From the NCBI GenBank assembly GCA_020846655.1, contig JADLDL010000210.1, positions 1 to 46,222 on the forward strand: 46,222 nt of DNA, in the 5' to 3' direction. Source of the stretch: Saprospiraceae bacterium. GTDB lineage: Bacteria; Bacteroidota; Bacteroidia; Chitinophagales; Saprospiraceae. The notes beneath the pieces are model-generated. The model saw nothing but the letters and a program-made list of their open reading frames with translations, did not search any database and was not told where the DNA came from. Below, piece by piece: positions 25,238 through 34,643 of this stretch. Within the stretch, counting starts at the first letter, position 1. Every line of letters starts with the position of its first letter. The position numbers and the translations under genes are program-made.

Positions 25238-26221
25238 ATGGGCAGGAAAGAAAAGTTTGTTTACAACATTCACACCCTCACGTACGAGAAAGTCGTAGTT
25301 CCTTTTAAAACAAGAATCTGGCAAGCATTCGGGTTTTTCTCCGTAGTTCTGGTTACTTCCGTTGCCTTGCTTGCCCTCCTGTATTCTTATTTCCCTTCTC
25401 CCCGCGAACAGGAGTTGATCCGTGAGATCAAACAAATGGAGTACAAATACAGCCAATTAGACGGCCAGTTGGACATGATGTCCAAAGTGCTCCACAATAT
25501 TCAGGACCGTGATGCCAATGTACACCGTGCCGTATTCGGGATGGATCCAATCGATCAGGATGTCTGGAACAGCGGTATTGGCGACCACGAAGAACACCCG
25601 GAACTCACCGCCTTTAAATACGGCGGTACGTTTATCCGGGGTGCCGTTGAGAAAATTGACGAACTCAGCCGGCAACTTTCCCTGCAAAGCAAATCGCTCG
25701 ATACCATCCAGCAATTGGCCAACAACCAGCAAAAAATGCTGGCCTCCATCCCCAGCGTAAAACCGGTACGGGAAGATAAACTGCAAAAAAGCATGAATAT
25801 CCTCTCCGGCTTTGGCTACCGCATCCACCCGGTATATAAAATTAAAAAATTCCACGAAGGCGTCGACTTCCCGGCCCGCATTGGAACCGCTATCCAATCG
25901 ACCGGCGACGGTGTAGTGGTAGAGGCCGGCTGGCACCACGGGTACGGCAATTGCGTGCGCATCAGCCACGGGTACGGATACGAAACCTGGTATGCGCACA
26001 TGAACAAAATGACGGTTCGTGCAGGCGAGCGCATCACCAAAGGTCAAAAAATTGGTGAAGTAGGCGACACTGGTTTGTCTACCGCCCCGCACCTGCACTA
26101 TGAAGTGCATTACAAAGGCAACCCGATCAACCCGATCAACTTCTGCATGGACAACCTTACGCCACAGGAATACCAGCAAATGGTAACCAACGCCAACAAG
26201 GCCAACCAATCACTCGACTAA
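25238..26221 (+). CDS. M23 family metallopeptidase, membrane-anchored
   Basis: Peptidoglycan-directed LytM/M23 endopeptidase of 327 residues. One N-terminal transmembrane helix (about 30-50) places the rest in the periplasm. A coiled-coil-rich stalk (about 55-185; EQELIREIKQMEYKYSQLDGQ) leads to the catalytic domain (about 190-305). Zinc ligands are present: His-x3-Asp in FHEGVDFP and HxH in HLHYEVH, plus YAHM. Such proteins usually cut cross-links during cell-wall growth or division. All ligands are intact, so it should be active rather than an EnvC-like activator. The gene has its own palindrome-overlapped promoter and a strong terminator. Confidence 0.95.
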   Translation: MGRKEKFVYNIHTLTYEKVVVPFKTRIWQAFGFFSVVLVTSVALLALLYSYFPSPREQELIREIKQMEYKYSQLDGQLDMMSKVLHNIQDRDANVHRAVFGMDPIDQDVWNSGIGDHEEHPELTAFKYGGTFIRGAVEKIDELSRQLSLQSKSLDTIQQLANNQQKMLASIPSVKPVREDKLQKSMNILSGFGYRIHPVYKIKKFHEGVDFPARIGTAIQSTGDGVVVEAGWHHGYGNCVRISHGYGYETWYAHMNKMTVRAGERITKGQKIGEVGDTGLSTAPHLHYEVHYKGNPINPINFCMDNLTPQEYQQMVTNANKANQSLD

Positions 26222-26271
26222 GATTGTTTCCCGCCTGCCAGCAGGCCAAAACAATAAACAGCAAAATGAAG

Positions 26272-26312
26272 ATGAGCCATTCCGGTATTCCGGAGTGGCT
26301 CATGTTTTTTTT
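26272..26312 (+). terminator. Rho-independent terminator of the M23 gene
   Basis: A 14-bp stem (26272-26285 with 26290-26303, one G-U pair), TATT loop, then a run of eight T. It lies between the convergent M23 and DUF2142 genes. Confidence 0.9.
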
Positions 26313-26325
26313 GCAAAGAACAACT

Positions 26326-27672
26326 TTACCAGGTGTAGTAGCGCTGAAAAAGACTGACCAACAACATGGCATTGCCCAGCAACAACAGGCCGGCAGCCAA
26401 ACTACGGAACCCCTGCGGCAAGCCGGCCGGCGCCCGGCCCAAGCCCATCGCTACCAGGGGGAGCAACGGCACAAAATACCGCCCCTGCCAGTTGTCCAAT
26501 GCCGGGGCGCCCACCGGACACCACAGCGCATACATCGTCAGGGCCCACAAGATCAGACTGAGCAAACAAATGCCTACCACCCAACTGCGTTGCAATCCCG
26601 AAAGCGGGTTCTCCGACGTGCCCACCAGCGCCAGCAAAGCCAGCCACAAGGCGCCGATCAGCCAAGCCGGCAGGTAGTTTTTTTCCCAACCAAATTTTCC
26701 AACCACATGCGCGCACATCGACGGAAAAGCCCTGAGCGCCGAACCCAGCACTGTTCGTGCAAAGGCCATTGGATGGCCAAGCACGTACGCCAATTGGCCG
26801 CCCGGGTCGACCCCAGGGTTCAGGGTCTGTTGGTCACGCACGGCTATGTCGTAGCGGTCATACGGAATAAACCAGTCGTTGGCCAGGCTCCCCCAGGCAG
26901 CGGCGGTAGCCAGGGCCAGCGCAGCGGGCAACAAGGCCCGGCGCAAGGCGGATTTCCAGTTTTCTGCTTGCCGAAACCGCAACAACAATGCAAAGGGCGC
27001 CAACACCAGTTTGTTCAGCGCCAACACCAGTACGGCAGCCCAGCCGGAGGTTTCGGCAAGCGGCCGGCAGCAAACGGCAATCACCCAAAATGCCAATCCA
27101 TTGCTCAAGACATCGGCATTGCAGGACGCGGCAATAGCCAGCGAAGCCGGCAAGAGAGCAAGCCCGGCCAACACCCACTGGTAAAACGGAATACTCCGGA
27201 TGGCCAATCCTACCAGGCTTAGCCAAAACATCAGATTGAACAGGCGGGCGGCGTACAACCAGAGCAGGACCCGGTCGGTCAGCAGGCGGGCGATGCCAAT
27301 GCCCAGCGCCTGAGGCAAGTAGGCAACAGGCGCGTAAATGGCTGTGTTGGGAAAATCCAGAAAGACCCGCGAGGAGGCGCTTGCCTGCACAGCCAATGCC
27401 TGCTTCATATCCATTGCCGCAACCCGGGCCTCGTATCGGCCTTTGAGCGGAAGGAAAATCGTTTTCAGGGTATCCAAGGCAGCCGGTAGTGTGCCGCCCA
27501 GGCGATTGGCAGCCGGGCATTCAGGCCGCCACTGCCCTTCGCTGACCTGGCAGGCCCTGAAAAAGTGGTTGTACTCGTCGGGCGACTGAAACGGCGGCGT
27601 AAGTACTACCAGCAAAAGCCCAAACCATAGGGCGGTGAAAAGAAAAAAACGCGTTGGCGACGGAAGTTTCAT
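26326..27672 (-). CDS. DUF2142 family polytopic membrane protein
   Basis: Inner-membrane protein of 448 residues with about 11-12 hydrophobic helices. The N-terminal loop PPFQSPDEYNHFFRACQ matches the signature of DUF2142 (PF09913), a family similar in plan to GT-C glycosyltransferases, in which an acidic loop after the first helix is thought to bind the sugar donor. The final helices (GRYFVPLLPLVAMGLG) also fit that plan. Function is unproven; a role in polysaccharide or lipid glycosylation is inferred. The start is 9 bp after the stop of the pseudouridine synthase gene, so they are probably co-transcribed, though there is no obvious functional link. Confidence 0.85.
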   Translation of the reverse strand: MKLPSPTRFFLFTALWFGLLLVVLTPPFQSPDEYNHFFRACQVSEGQWRPECPAANRLGGTLPAALDTLKTIFLPLKGRYEARVAAMDMKQALAVQASASSRVFLDFPNTAIYAPVAYLPQALGIGIARLLTDRVLLWLYAARLFNLMFWLSLVGLAIRSIPFYQWVLAGLALLPASLAIAASCNADVLSNGLAFWVIAVCCRPLAETSGWAAVLVLALNKLVLAPFALLLRFRQAENWKSALRRALLPAALALATAAAWGSLANDWFIPYDRYDIAVRDQQTLNPGVDPGGQLAYVLGHPMAFARTVLGSALRAFPSMCAHVVGKFGWEKNYLPAWLIGALWLALLALVGTSENPLSGLQRSWVVGICLLSLILWALTMYALWCPVGAPALDNWQGRYFVPLLPLVAMGLGRAPAGLPQGFRSLAAGLLLLGNAMLLVSLFQRYYTW

Positions 27673-27681
27673 GCCTCCGAT

Positions 27682-28353
27682 TTAAAAATGAGAAGGCAAA
27701 GAATCAAAGGCTGCCCATACCGCATCGCCCTCGGGCAGGGATGCTTCGAGTTTGATCCATTCGCCCGAGCCAGGGTGTTCAAAAGCGAGTCTCCAGGCAT
27801 GCAGGTGGATGGACCGGTCCCGGTTACCCCGGCGAGCGCCGTATTTTACATCGCCTTTTATGGGACAGCCGATGGCCGTCAACTGCGCCCTGATTTGGTG
27901 GTGCCGGCCGGTGAGCAGCCGGATGTGCAACAAATGATAACGCTGGCTGCTGCCACAAACCCGGTAGCGCAATTCGGCGCGGTCGGTATGCGCCCGTTCG
28001 GTGAGGTAAGCAATACTGCGGTTTTTATCGGCTTTTTTTTGCAGAAAATGCACCAATTGCGCCTCCGGCTCAGCGGGCAGGGAGGCCACCACGGCCAGGT
28101 ATTCCTTTTCGACGGCTTGTAGTTGAAACTGCTGTTGCAATTGGGTCATGGCCAGGTTCGATTTGGCCAGTAGCAGTATGCCACTGGCGGGCCGGTCGAG
28201 CCGGTGTACCAGATGGAGGGTTTGCTTGCACTGGTTTTCAGCCCATTGCAAGGCCGAAAGGTTGCCAGTTTGGTCATCTTGTGCTGGCATACCGGTTGGT
28301 TTGAAGAGGATCAGGAGCTGGGAGTCCTGGAAAAGAATATTGGGTGTGGACAT
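27682..28353 (-). CDS. RluA-family RNA pseudouridine synthase
   Basis: Cytoplasmic enzyme that isomerises uridine to pseudouridine in rRNA or tRNA. The 223-residue protein has the RluA signature HRLDRPASG, with the catalytic aspartate, near residues 50-58, and the RLLTGRHHQIRAQL segment near 143-156. It is a minimal catalytic domain with no N-terminal S4 domain, in the size class of RluC/RluD core or TruC/YqcB-like proteins. ATG at 28353 is preferred over a TTG two codons earlier. It is divergent from the TonB-dependent receptor gene (110 bp) and probably heads an operon with the DUF2142 gene. The exact target base is not readable. Confidence 0.92.
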   Translation of the reverse strand: MSTPNILFQDSQLLILFKPTGMPAQDDQTGNLSALQWAENQCKQTLHLVHRLDRPASGILLLAKSNLAMTQLQQQFQLQAVEKEYLAVVASLPAEPEAQLVHFLQKKADKNRSIAYLTERAHTDRAELRYRVCGSSQRYHLLHIRLLTGRHHQIRAQLTAIGCPIKGDVKYGARRGNRDRSIHLHAWRLAFEHPGSGEWIKLEASLPEGDAVWAAFDSLPSHF

Positions 28354-28463
28354 GTGCAAAAAGCGGTTTACTCCAATGGTTTGCTAAAACCACGGCTCCA
28401 ATTTCCGGAAGATGGGATATCTTTTCGTTTTTTTGACCAAAAATATACGTCATCTATCCGATT

Positions 28464-30800
28464 ATGCGCTTCTGGTTGTTCCTTTTGTTCAGTGCCTTTG
28501 GTATTTCGCTGGCTGCCCAATCCGATACTTCTTTTTTGTTGAAACCCGATCGTTTCACCGAGAAGGACATTGTTTTTCATAAACTGGGGATCGCAAAACG
28601 CAAGGCGATCTCCGCTACCCGTTCGCTCGAAGAAACGGATCAGTTGCCTTTTAGTGTTTGGGTCGTCACGTCGGAAGATATTTTGCGCAATGGCTTTGTG
28701 ACCCTCGGCGATGTGCTGCGCGCGGCGCCCGGCGTGCGGGTATCGCAACCCGGCAATACCCTGGAAGGGGAAACTTTTATGGTGCGCGGCTTGCCAGGCA
28801 ACCGGCATTTTAAAGTGCTGATCAACGATGTGCCCATAAAGCCGTCGGGAGCACCGGGCACCTCTATTGGCGCTCAACTGCCCATCCGGCAAGCCGAACG
28901 CATCGAGGTGTTGTTTGGCCCGGCATCGGCCATTTATGGCGACGATGCTTGCGGAGGCGTCGTGAATATTATCCTGAAAGAAACGGAACGGCCGATTTTT
29001 ACCCAGGCCGATTTGGCTTTTGGCAATTTTGGATACAACAGCCTCGATCTGATGCTGGGCGGAAAATTATTCAAAGACCAAAAAGTCTTTCGGTTTAGCC
29101 TGTATGGCAGCAGTACGGTGCGCGAACGGACCGATGTTTTTTACGACGACCAGTTGTTTACCACCCAAAACTACCTGCCCTTCGGTTTGGATTCCAGCCT
29201 GTATCGCAACAACCAAAACTACCGGCCCAGCGATTTCGGTAGCGGGGTAGCGCGCACCGCGCCTGTGCCGCACGAAAGCCGCCTGCTGGGCATCAACCTG
29301 ACTTGGCGCAACATCCATTTCAATTACAACCGGATGCAGCGTTTTGATCACAGTGCGCTCGGACTGAGCCCACTGGCTGCTTCCTATGCCAACCCTTCCA
29401 ATCGGATTGCCGAGCAAATTGAAACCTTTGCCCTGAGTTTTCAGAAAAAAAAGATCAAACACTCGTCGTACAATACCTTGTCATTTGTACGCTACAAAGT
29501 AGACAATACGTCGACGTTCACACCAGTGTTTGACCGGCTTTCCACGGCGTTGTATTATTCGAAAATCCCGGATATACAGGCGGGTGAGCCGCAGCAAAAA
29601 GTATTGCAGGATATTTTCAACAAGTATGCCTCCAACGAGCGGTATTTTACGGCCAATAGCATTGACTTGCGTTTCGAAACGCGCCTGTCGGCTGCCCTGC
29701 GCCCCAGGTTACACCTGGATGTGGGCCTTCAGGCTTTCATTGGCGGCGGTGTGCCGCCCGTTGGCTATTTTATTGGACCGACCCAGGTAAATTTGTTTGG
29801 CGAAACCGATCCGCCAAATCCTCAGCCATTTGGGATCTATATCTCTGATGCCAATCTGGGGGTCACGGGGTTTGGGCAGTTACATTGGCGACTGAAAAAA
29901 CTGACCCTGGTGGCCGGCACTTCGATCAATGTCATCCTGGACAACCCGCCCCAACTGACGCCCCGACTCGCTGTGCAATACCGACTGGACAGTTCCTGGT
30001 CCATTTTTGCCAACTATGCAAGTGGCTTTCGCCGGCTGGCCATACACGAACGGGTAAATACCTACCGTATTTCGGCTGACGGCATCACCGTAACCCCTTT
30101 TGATGACAACAACCTGGTATCCATAGAACGGTTGCACTCCACTGAACTGGCGATTCGACGGTATAAAAACGGCTTTAGTACGAACCTCACGTTTTTCTAT
30201 CAGGAAGCCTATGACCTCGCCCGGAATGGCTATTTATACCCAACGGATAGCATTTGGACCTATGGTTATGCACAAGCCCCAGGTTTATCCATGTCCATTT
30301 GGGGCATTCAGGGCGCTGTCGGAAATGATCTCCTGGATTTTGACCTGAACAAAAAAAGCAAAGACAACGAGGTTAGGCTCCATGGCGAATTCTATTTCCA
30401 ATATACCCGTGGCCGGGAATGGTTTGGGTATGGGCTTCCGTCGACCACCGATGTGCGCAATTTTCCGCGCTGGATAACACAACTCCGACTGTCGCTGCGT
30501 GCAAAAAAATGGGAATTTTCTATGAGTTCAAACCGGCAAAACGGCATCCTGAGCGGCGCGGTGGTTTACCAGGATTTTTACCAGCGCCAAGCCTCGGCAA
30601 CCCATTTCCCTGCCTATCGCACCTGGGATTTTATGTTGCGTATTTACCTGAGCAACCACTTTTTGATCTATGTGCATACCCAAAATACGTTCAACAAACA
30701 CTACGGCGGGATCGATGCGACCGGCACACCCGACGACCTGCTGTACAACCCGCAACCCGGGCGTTCGCTGCGATTGGGGGTAAACTACACGATGAACTAA
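28464..30800 (+). CDS. TonB-dependent outer-membrane receptor
   Basis: Outer-membrane active-uptake receptor of 778 residues. A signal peptide (1 to about 18) precedes a plug domain (about 50-175; PFSVWVVTSEDILRNGFVTLGDVLRAAPGVRV, RGLPGNRHFKVLINDVPI, PASAIYGDDACGGVVNIILK) and a 22-strand barrel to the end (GRSLRLGVNYTMN). It lacks both the N-terminal CarboxypepD_reg-like domain of SusC proteins and a neighbouring SusD gene, so it more likely imports a metal chelate, vitamin B12 or a siderophore than a glycan. No ligand-specific motif was recognised. Its stop is 20 bp from the opposing gldE stop. Confidence 0.94.
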   Translation: MRFWLFLLFSAFGISLAAQSDTSFLLKPDRFTEKDIVFHKLGIAKRKAISATRSLEETDQLPFSVWVVTSEDILRNGFVTLGDVLRAAPGVRVSQPGNTLEGETFMVRGLPGNRHFKVLINDVPIKPSGAPGTSIGAQLPIRQAERIEVLFGPASAIYGDDACGGVVNIILKETERPIFTQADLAFGNFGYNSLDLMLGGKLFKDQKVFRFSLYGSSTVRERTDVFYDDQLFTTQNYLPFGLDSSLYRNNQNYRPSDFGSGVARTAPVPHESRLLGINLTWRNIHFNYNRMQRFDHSALGLSPLAASYANPSNRIAEQIETFALSFQKKKIKHSSYNTLSFVRYKVDNTSTFTPVFDRLSTALYYSKIPDIQAGEPQQKVLQDIFNKYASNERYFTANSIDLRFETRLSAALRPRLHLDVGLQAFIGGGVPPVGYFIGPTQVNLFGETDPPNPQPFGIYISDANLGVTGFGQLHWRLKKLTLVAGTSINVILDNPPQLTPRLAVQYRLDSSWSIFANYASGFRRLAIHERVNTYRISADGITVTPFDDNNLVSIERLHSTELAIRRYKNGFSTNLTFFYQEAYDLARNGYLYPTDSIWTYGYAQAPGLSMSIWGIQGAVGNDLLDFDLNKKSKDNEVRLHGEFYFQYTRGREWFGYGLPSTTDVRNFPRWITQLRLSLRAKKWEFSMSSNRQNGILSGAVVYQDFYQRQASATHFPAYRTWDFMLRIYLSNHFLIYVHTQNTFNKHYGGIDATGTPDDLLYNPQPGRSLRLGVNYTMN

Positions 30801-30820
30801 ACCAACCCGCAAACAAGCGC

Positions 30821-32086
30821 TCAGATCAAAATCGTAAACTTAACTTGTTCGATGCGGCGCTCATCGGCCGCTACGACGGTGATTTGATAGTCGTTCCAAC
30901 GGAGTTCGGTTCCCGGTTTTGGAATATCGCCCCGAATCTCGAGGGCCAGGCCGGCTATGGTATCGGCATTGGCCCGAATCTCATCGAAAACCTCCGAGTG
31001 GAGGCCCGCAATCCGGCAGACATCATTGAGCAGGGTATGGCCGTCGAACAAATAATTGTGCTCGTCCAGTTTGCGGTACCGGATTTCACTTTCTTCATCG
31101 AATTCATCCCGGATTTCGCCGGTCACTTCTTCCAGGATATCCTCCATGGTGACGATGCCCGAGCTGCCGCCGTACTCGTCGACTACGATAGCCATGTGGC
31201 GCTTGTTGCGTTTGAATTCCTGCAACAACTCACTGGCCCGCTTGGCTTCCGGCACCAGCGAAACTGTGGTGCGAATCAGGGATTGCCACTCGAACGTATC
31301 CGGCTTATCGAGGTGCGACACCAGGTCTTTTACATAAAGGATGCCGGTGATATTGTCCAGGTCTTCGTCATACACCGGCATGCGCGAAAACCCGGCTTCC
31401 TGCACAATGCGCAACAATTCGTGAAACCGCGTCCGGAAATCTATGGCTACCACCTTCGAGCGCGGCTGCATGACCTGTTTGACGGTGACGTCGCTGAATT
31501 TGACGATGCTTTTCAGCAATTCAATATCCCGTTGTTTGGCCGCTTCGAGGCCCGTTGGTGCATCTGTTCGCGTGTCTGGCGAGGCGGGCGAAACATCGCT
31601 TCGGGTCGCCGATTTCCGTTTGGGTAGCAAGGGGGAAAAAAGCAGTTTCCAAAAATAAACAAACGGGCTTAGTCTTTGGAGCATCGAACGGGCCCGTTCG
31701 CCGCTCAAAGCCGGCCATTTGATTTTTTGCAAAGCGGCAAAGGCCAGGGCCAGCAGCAGCGCCAGCGCCAGAACACCAATACCCCAGATCAGCCACCCCG
31801 GCAAACCACTGCGCAGGCTTGCATCATACATCGTGGTCCGAAGTGCGGGCAGGCCAGCCAGGCGCAATACCAAAAACACAGCAATCCAAACTTTGAGCAG
31901 CAACCGCAACAGCAATAGGGCTGTGAGCGACCCGCGAATATCGAGGGCCAACAAACGGGCGTAGCGGGCCGAACGGCCGTCTTCCGTCCGAAACTGCTCC
32001 AGATCATGCGGCGAGATATCCACCAGCACCCGTTCGGAGCGCAGCGCCAGCAGATAAATAACGATACCGAAAATTGACCAGATCAT
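30821..32086 (-). CDS. gldE: Gliding-motility protein GldE (CBS/CorC-like)
   Basis: Inner-membrane protein of 421 residues. Two or three hydrophobic segments fill the first 160 residues, a CBS-domain pair follows (about 195-320; [66 protein letters not shown]), then a CorC/HlyC transporter-associated domain (about 340-421). The gene order mutY-ssb-gldE is the arrangement conserved across Bacteroidota, which separates GldE from generic CorC proteins. GldE supports GldD and assembly of the gliding/T9SS machine. gldD is not next to it here; the convergent receptor gene follows. Start at ATG 32086; a TTG at 32116 is less likely. Confidence 0.88.
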   Translation of the reverse strand: MIWSIFGIVIYLLALRSERVLVDISPHDLEQFRTEDGRSARYARLLALDIRGSLTALLLLRLLLKVWIAVFLVLRLAGLPALRTTMYDASLRSGLPGWLIWGIGVLALALLLALAFAALQKIKWPALSGERARSMLQRLSPFVYFWKLLFSPLLPKRKSATRSDVSPASPDTRTDAPTGLEAAKQRDIELLKSIVKFSDVTVKQVMQPRSKVVAIDFRTRFHELLRIVQEAGFSRMPVYDEDLDNITGILYVKDLVSHLDKPDTFEWQSLIRTTVSLVPEAKRASELLQEFKRNKRHMAIVVDEYGGSSGIVTMEDILEEVTGEIRDEFDEESEIRYRKLDEHNYLFDGHTLLNDVCRIAGLHSEVFDEIRANADTIAGLALEIRGDIPKPGTELRWNDYQITVVAADERRIEQVKFTILI

Positions 32087-32170
32087 ATGCCTGACAAAAG
32101 TAAGGCAAATAAACAAGGCGTTGGCTCAAACGGCTGTGTGGTAAGAATTTAATCGGCGTCTTGCAGGAAT

Positions 32171-32200
32171 GTTACTTGGCAGGTTTGCCAGCCAAGTAAC
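32171..32200. repeat. Hairpin between ssb and gldE
   Basis: GTTACTTGGC at 32171-32180 and its exact complement GCCAAGTAAC at 32191-32200, with 10 nt between, in a gap of 135 bp. No T-tract follows on the minus strand, so it is not a standard terminator; it may separate ssb from gldE expression. Confidence 0.65.
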
Positions 32201-32221
32201 ACCTGAATGCGATTCCAAACC

Positions 32222-32674
32222 TTAGAACGGCAAATCGTCGCCTTCTGCGGGCGTAGCAGAGGTTACGGCTGCCGGCATATCGCCTTTTTTGCTCGCTGGG
32301 GCATCTTCCGCCGACGGGAAACGACTTTCAAAACCACCGCTACCACCTTCCTTACGTTCGAGCAGGCGGAAAGTATTGGCAATAATGTCTGTGATATACC
32401 GCTCCTGGCCATCCTGGGCGGTGTATTTCCGGTACGAGATTTTGCCCTCGATATAGACGAGCATGCCTTTTTTCAAATTCTTTTCGGCACGCTCACCCAA
32501 CTCGCGCCAGGCCACCACATTGTGCCATTCTGTTACTTGCTGAAAATTGCCGTCCTTGTCTTTGTAGGTCTCATTGGTGGCTACCGGAAACCGGGCAACC
32601 ATCACTCCGTTTTCCAGGTGCCGCACTTCCGGGTCGGCACCCAGATTGCCGATGAGGGTTACTTTGTTAATCAT
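32222..32674 (-). CDS. ssb: Single-stranded DNA-binding protein
   Basis: Cytoplasmic homotetrameric SSB of 150 residues that coats single-stranded DNA during replication and repair. The OB fold covers about 1-108 (MINKVTLIGNLGADPEVR, WHNVVAWRELGERAEKNLKKG, IEGKISYRKY). A short flexible linker leads to the acidic tip DDLPF, which recruits partner proteins. It lies 77 bp after mutY and upstream of gldE on the same strand, the conserved Bacteroidota order. Confidence 0.97.
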   Translation of the reverse strand: MINKVTLIGNLGADPEVRHLENGVMVARFPVATNETYKDKDGNFQQVTEWHNVVAWRELGERAEKNLKKGMLVYIEGKISYRKYTAQDGQERYITDIIANTFRLLERKEGGSGGFESRFPSAEDAPASKKGDMPAAVTSATPAEGDDLPF

Positions 32675-32751
32675 GATACAGTTGTTTAAAATTTAGAATT
32701 GCAAGGGAAAACAGCCCCGGCCAAGCCTTGATTTTCTCGGCCGCCCGGGTA

Positions 32752-33861
32752 CTAAATGAACCTTAAAGTTATGTCTTTTTCCTGCCAAAACCAATCGATC
32801 ACCCGGGGCACAGCAAGAATTTTTTTTAATTTAAAGTGTTCTATTTTTTGAAAATCTCCGGCCATATCATTCTGAATATCAGCGCTTTTTGATTTTTCCG
32901 GAAAATCAAATTCACAGAAAACAGCGGTCACCACGCGGTGCGAAAGCGTCTGCCGGTAAGGTTTGGAAATGCCACGCAAACGGGTGCCCGGCGGCGCGCC
33001 CCCGGGGAAAAACTGAGACAAGAGCAGCGCCGGCAAACTGCCGGTATCGGCGGGTAATGCTGCCAGTTCGAGCAATGGAAATTCGTACAGGTTTTGCCAG
33101 ATATCCCGTTCGCCGCGCTGGTGCACCCAGATGTGCTCGCGGTGATAAAATACGGCATACACAAAGTAACGGTCCGTTTTGGCGAGTTTCTTCGACTTGA
33201 TCGGCAAGGCCGCCACCCGACCACTTCGGAAGGCCTCGCACTGCGTGTGGAGCGGGCAGGCGCCGCAATCCGGACTTTTGGGCACACAGGCCGTCGCACC
33301 AAAATCCATAATAGCCTGGTTGTAGGCGCCGGGCTGGCCTGTGTCGAGCAGCGCATCGGCCAGTTGGCCAAACACCTTCTTGGCCGCCGGCGTGTCGATC
33401 GGGGTGTCCAGCCCGAAGAAGCGCGCCAGAATCCGGTACACATTCCCGTCGAGCACGGCATGCGGCAAATCGTAGGCAAAGGAAGCAATAGCAGCGGCAG
33501 TATAGTCGCCCACGCCTTTCAATTGTCGGATCGCCTCGTAGGTGTCCGGAAACTTGCCGCCACACTCCTCGGCGATATACCGGGCGGTAGCGTGCAGGTT
33601 GCGGGCCCGCGAGTAATAGCCCAGGCCTTCCCAGTGCTTGAGCAACTCGTCTTCGGGGGCTTCGGCCAGCCGACGGATGTCGGGGTAGGCTGCCAGCAGG
33701 TTTTCATAATACGCCATGCCTTGCTGCACCCGCGTTTGCTGCAAAATAATTTCCGACAACCAGATTTTATACGGGTCCCGTTCGCCCTTCCAGGGCATCG
33801 GCCGGTGGTGGTTTTGATGCCACAGGAGCAATTGTTCTCTAAAAAAAATCCGCTTGTCCAT
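32752..33861 (-). CDS. mutY: A/G-specific adenine DNA glycosylase
   Basis: Base-excision repair enzyme that removes adenine mispaired with 8-oxoguanine. The 369-residue protein has the catalytic glutamate (Glu37 in SEIILQQT), the helix-hairpin-helix LKGVGDYTAAAI (114-125), the catalytic aspartate (Asp138 in LDGNVYRI), and the iron-sulfur cluster motif with four cysteines in CVPKSPDCGACPLHTQC. A C-terminal NUDIX-like domain for 8-oxoG recognition follows (about 230-369). In many Bacteroidota an HU-type DNA-binding gene sits beside mutY; here an unrelated exported protein gene is divergent. Confidence 0.96.
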   Translation of the reverse strand: MDKRIFFREQLLLWHQNHHRPMPWKGERDPYKIWLSEIILQQTRVQQGMAYYENLLAAYPDIRRLAEAPEDELLKHWEGLGYYSRARNLHATARYIAEECGGKFPDTYEAIRQLKGVGDYTAAAIASFAYDLPHAVLDGNVYRILARFFGLDTPIDTPAAKKVFGQLADALLDTGQPGAYNQAIMDFGATACVPKSPDCGACPLHTQCEAFRSGRVAALPIKSKKLAKTDRYFVYAVFYHREHIWVHQRGERDIWQNLYEFPLLELAALPADTGSLPALLLSQFFPGGAPPGTRLRGISKPYRQTLSHRVVTAVFCEFDFPEKSKSADIQNDMAGDFQKIEHFKLKKILAVPRVIDWFWQEKDITLRFI

Positions 33862-34013
33862 TCTTTTTTCCGTTTACTCAAAAAACACCCCCGAAGGATA
33901 ATTTCAGGCGCTTAATAAAATTTCTGCAAAATTTTTTTCTACCCATTTCGCGTTAGAAAAGAATTGGCACGAAATTTTAATCCATTTAGCGGTTGCATCT
34001 CAAATTCACGACC

Positions 34014-34568
34014 ATGAAAGTATTTATCAGCGTCAGCATTTCCGCAGTCCTCCTTTTCGTCGCCGGCGCCTGGAAAATGCAGCGTACCCAGGAATCGTTC
34101 GCTTCATTACCATCCGATAGCCCATCCGCCGGTACGGGCAGCCTTGTGGAAGAAAAAGTCCCAAAAATGTGGACCAATTCGTCTACCATCTACAAAGGGG
34201 ACAGCTTCGATCTCAATTTTTCCGCCCCCAATGCCCCCTTTCTCGGGGTCATTGACCCGGCCGGACACTTTTTTTACGTGGTTTTCCCCAAGGAAGACGC
34301 CGTTGGCAAACTAAAACCGCTGGTCGGCAGCGCCCAGTTTGCCTCCTTGCACACGCTAAAAATCCGGACCAGCACGCTTAAAGCCGATCCCTACACCTAC
34401 GGCGTGTACACCAATCAGCCTGTATTTACCCGTTCAGGCACCTATACCTTCATTTTAGGTGAAAACCTGCACATCGACGATCCGAACTTTGTGGACAAAG
34501 TAGTGATCCACTACGTGCACAGCCGGCGCCCGGCGCGCAATGCTTCGACCGATGTGGCGATGAACTAA
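34014..34568 (+). CDS. Small exported protein of unknown function
   Basis: I do not recognise a family. The 184-residue product begins with a signal peptide or anchor (MKVFISVSISAVLLFVAGAW, 1 to about 20). The rest looks like one beta-rich domain (about 50-175; DSFDLNFSAPNAPFLGVIDPAGHFFYVVFP, DPYTYGVYTNQPVFTRSGTYTFILGE), possibly an Ig-like fold. Length and even amino-acid use support a real gene, as does the very strong inverted repeat after its stop. ATG at 34014 is chosen over 33993 because the hydrophobic signal starts there. It is divergent from mutY. Not an evident T9SS cargo, since no sorting tail is present. Confidence 0.75.
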   Translation: MKVFISVSISAVLLFVAGAWKMQRTQESFASLPSDSPSAGTGSLVEEKVPKMWTNSSTIYKGDSFDLNFSAPNAPFLGVIDPAGHFFYVVFPKEDAVGKLKPLVGSAQFASLHTLKIRTSTLKADPYTYGVYTNQPVFTRSGTYTFILGENLHIDDPNFVDKVVIHYVHSRRPARNASTDVAMN

Positions 34569-34581
34569 GAATTTTAGTTTT

Positions 34582-34634
34582 GACATGTAACAAAGGGCAA
34601 AAAGCAGCGCGCTTTTTGCCCTTTGTTACATGTC
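34582..34634. terminator. Perfect 24-bp inverted repeat, probable bidirectional terminator
   Basis: Arms 34582-34605 and 34611-34634 are exact complements around a 5-nt loop. The arms contain A5 and T5 runs near the loop rather than a trailing T-tract. The repeat ends 13 bp after the small protein gene and 9 bp before the PIG-L stop on the opposite strand, so it sits where both convergent transcripts end. Confidence 0.8.
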
Positions 34635-34643
34635 CGGCTTGGC

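Noticed and set aside
24812-25456. 214-codon minus-strand frame across the M23 promoter
   Set aside because: It overlaps a well-formed promoter and the M23 start and has no recognisable domain; composition is atypical.
32095-32102. TACTTTTG box on the minus strand just before gldE
   Set aside because: It would put the transcription start about 3 nt from the ATG, and no TTTG lies at the right distance (24 nt rather than 19); likely coincidence.
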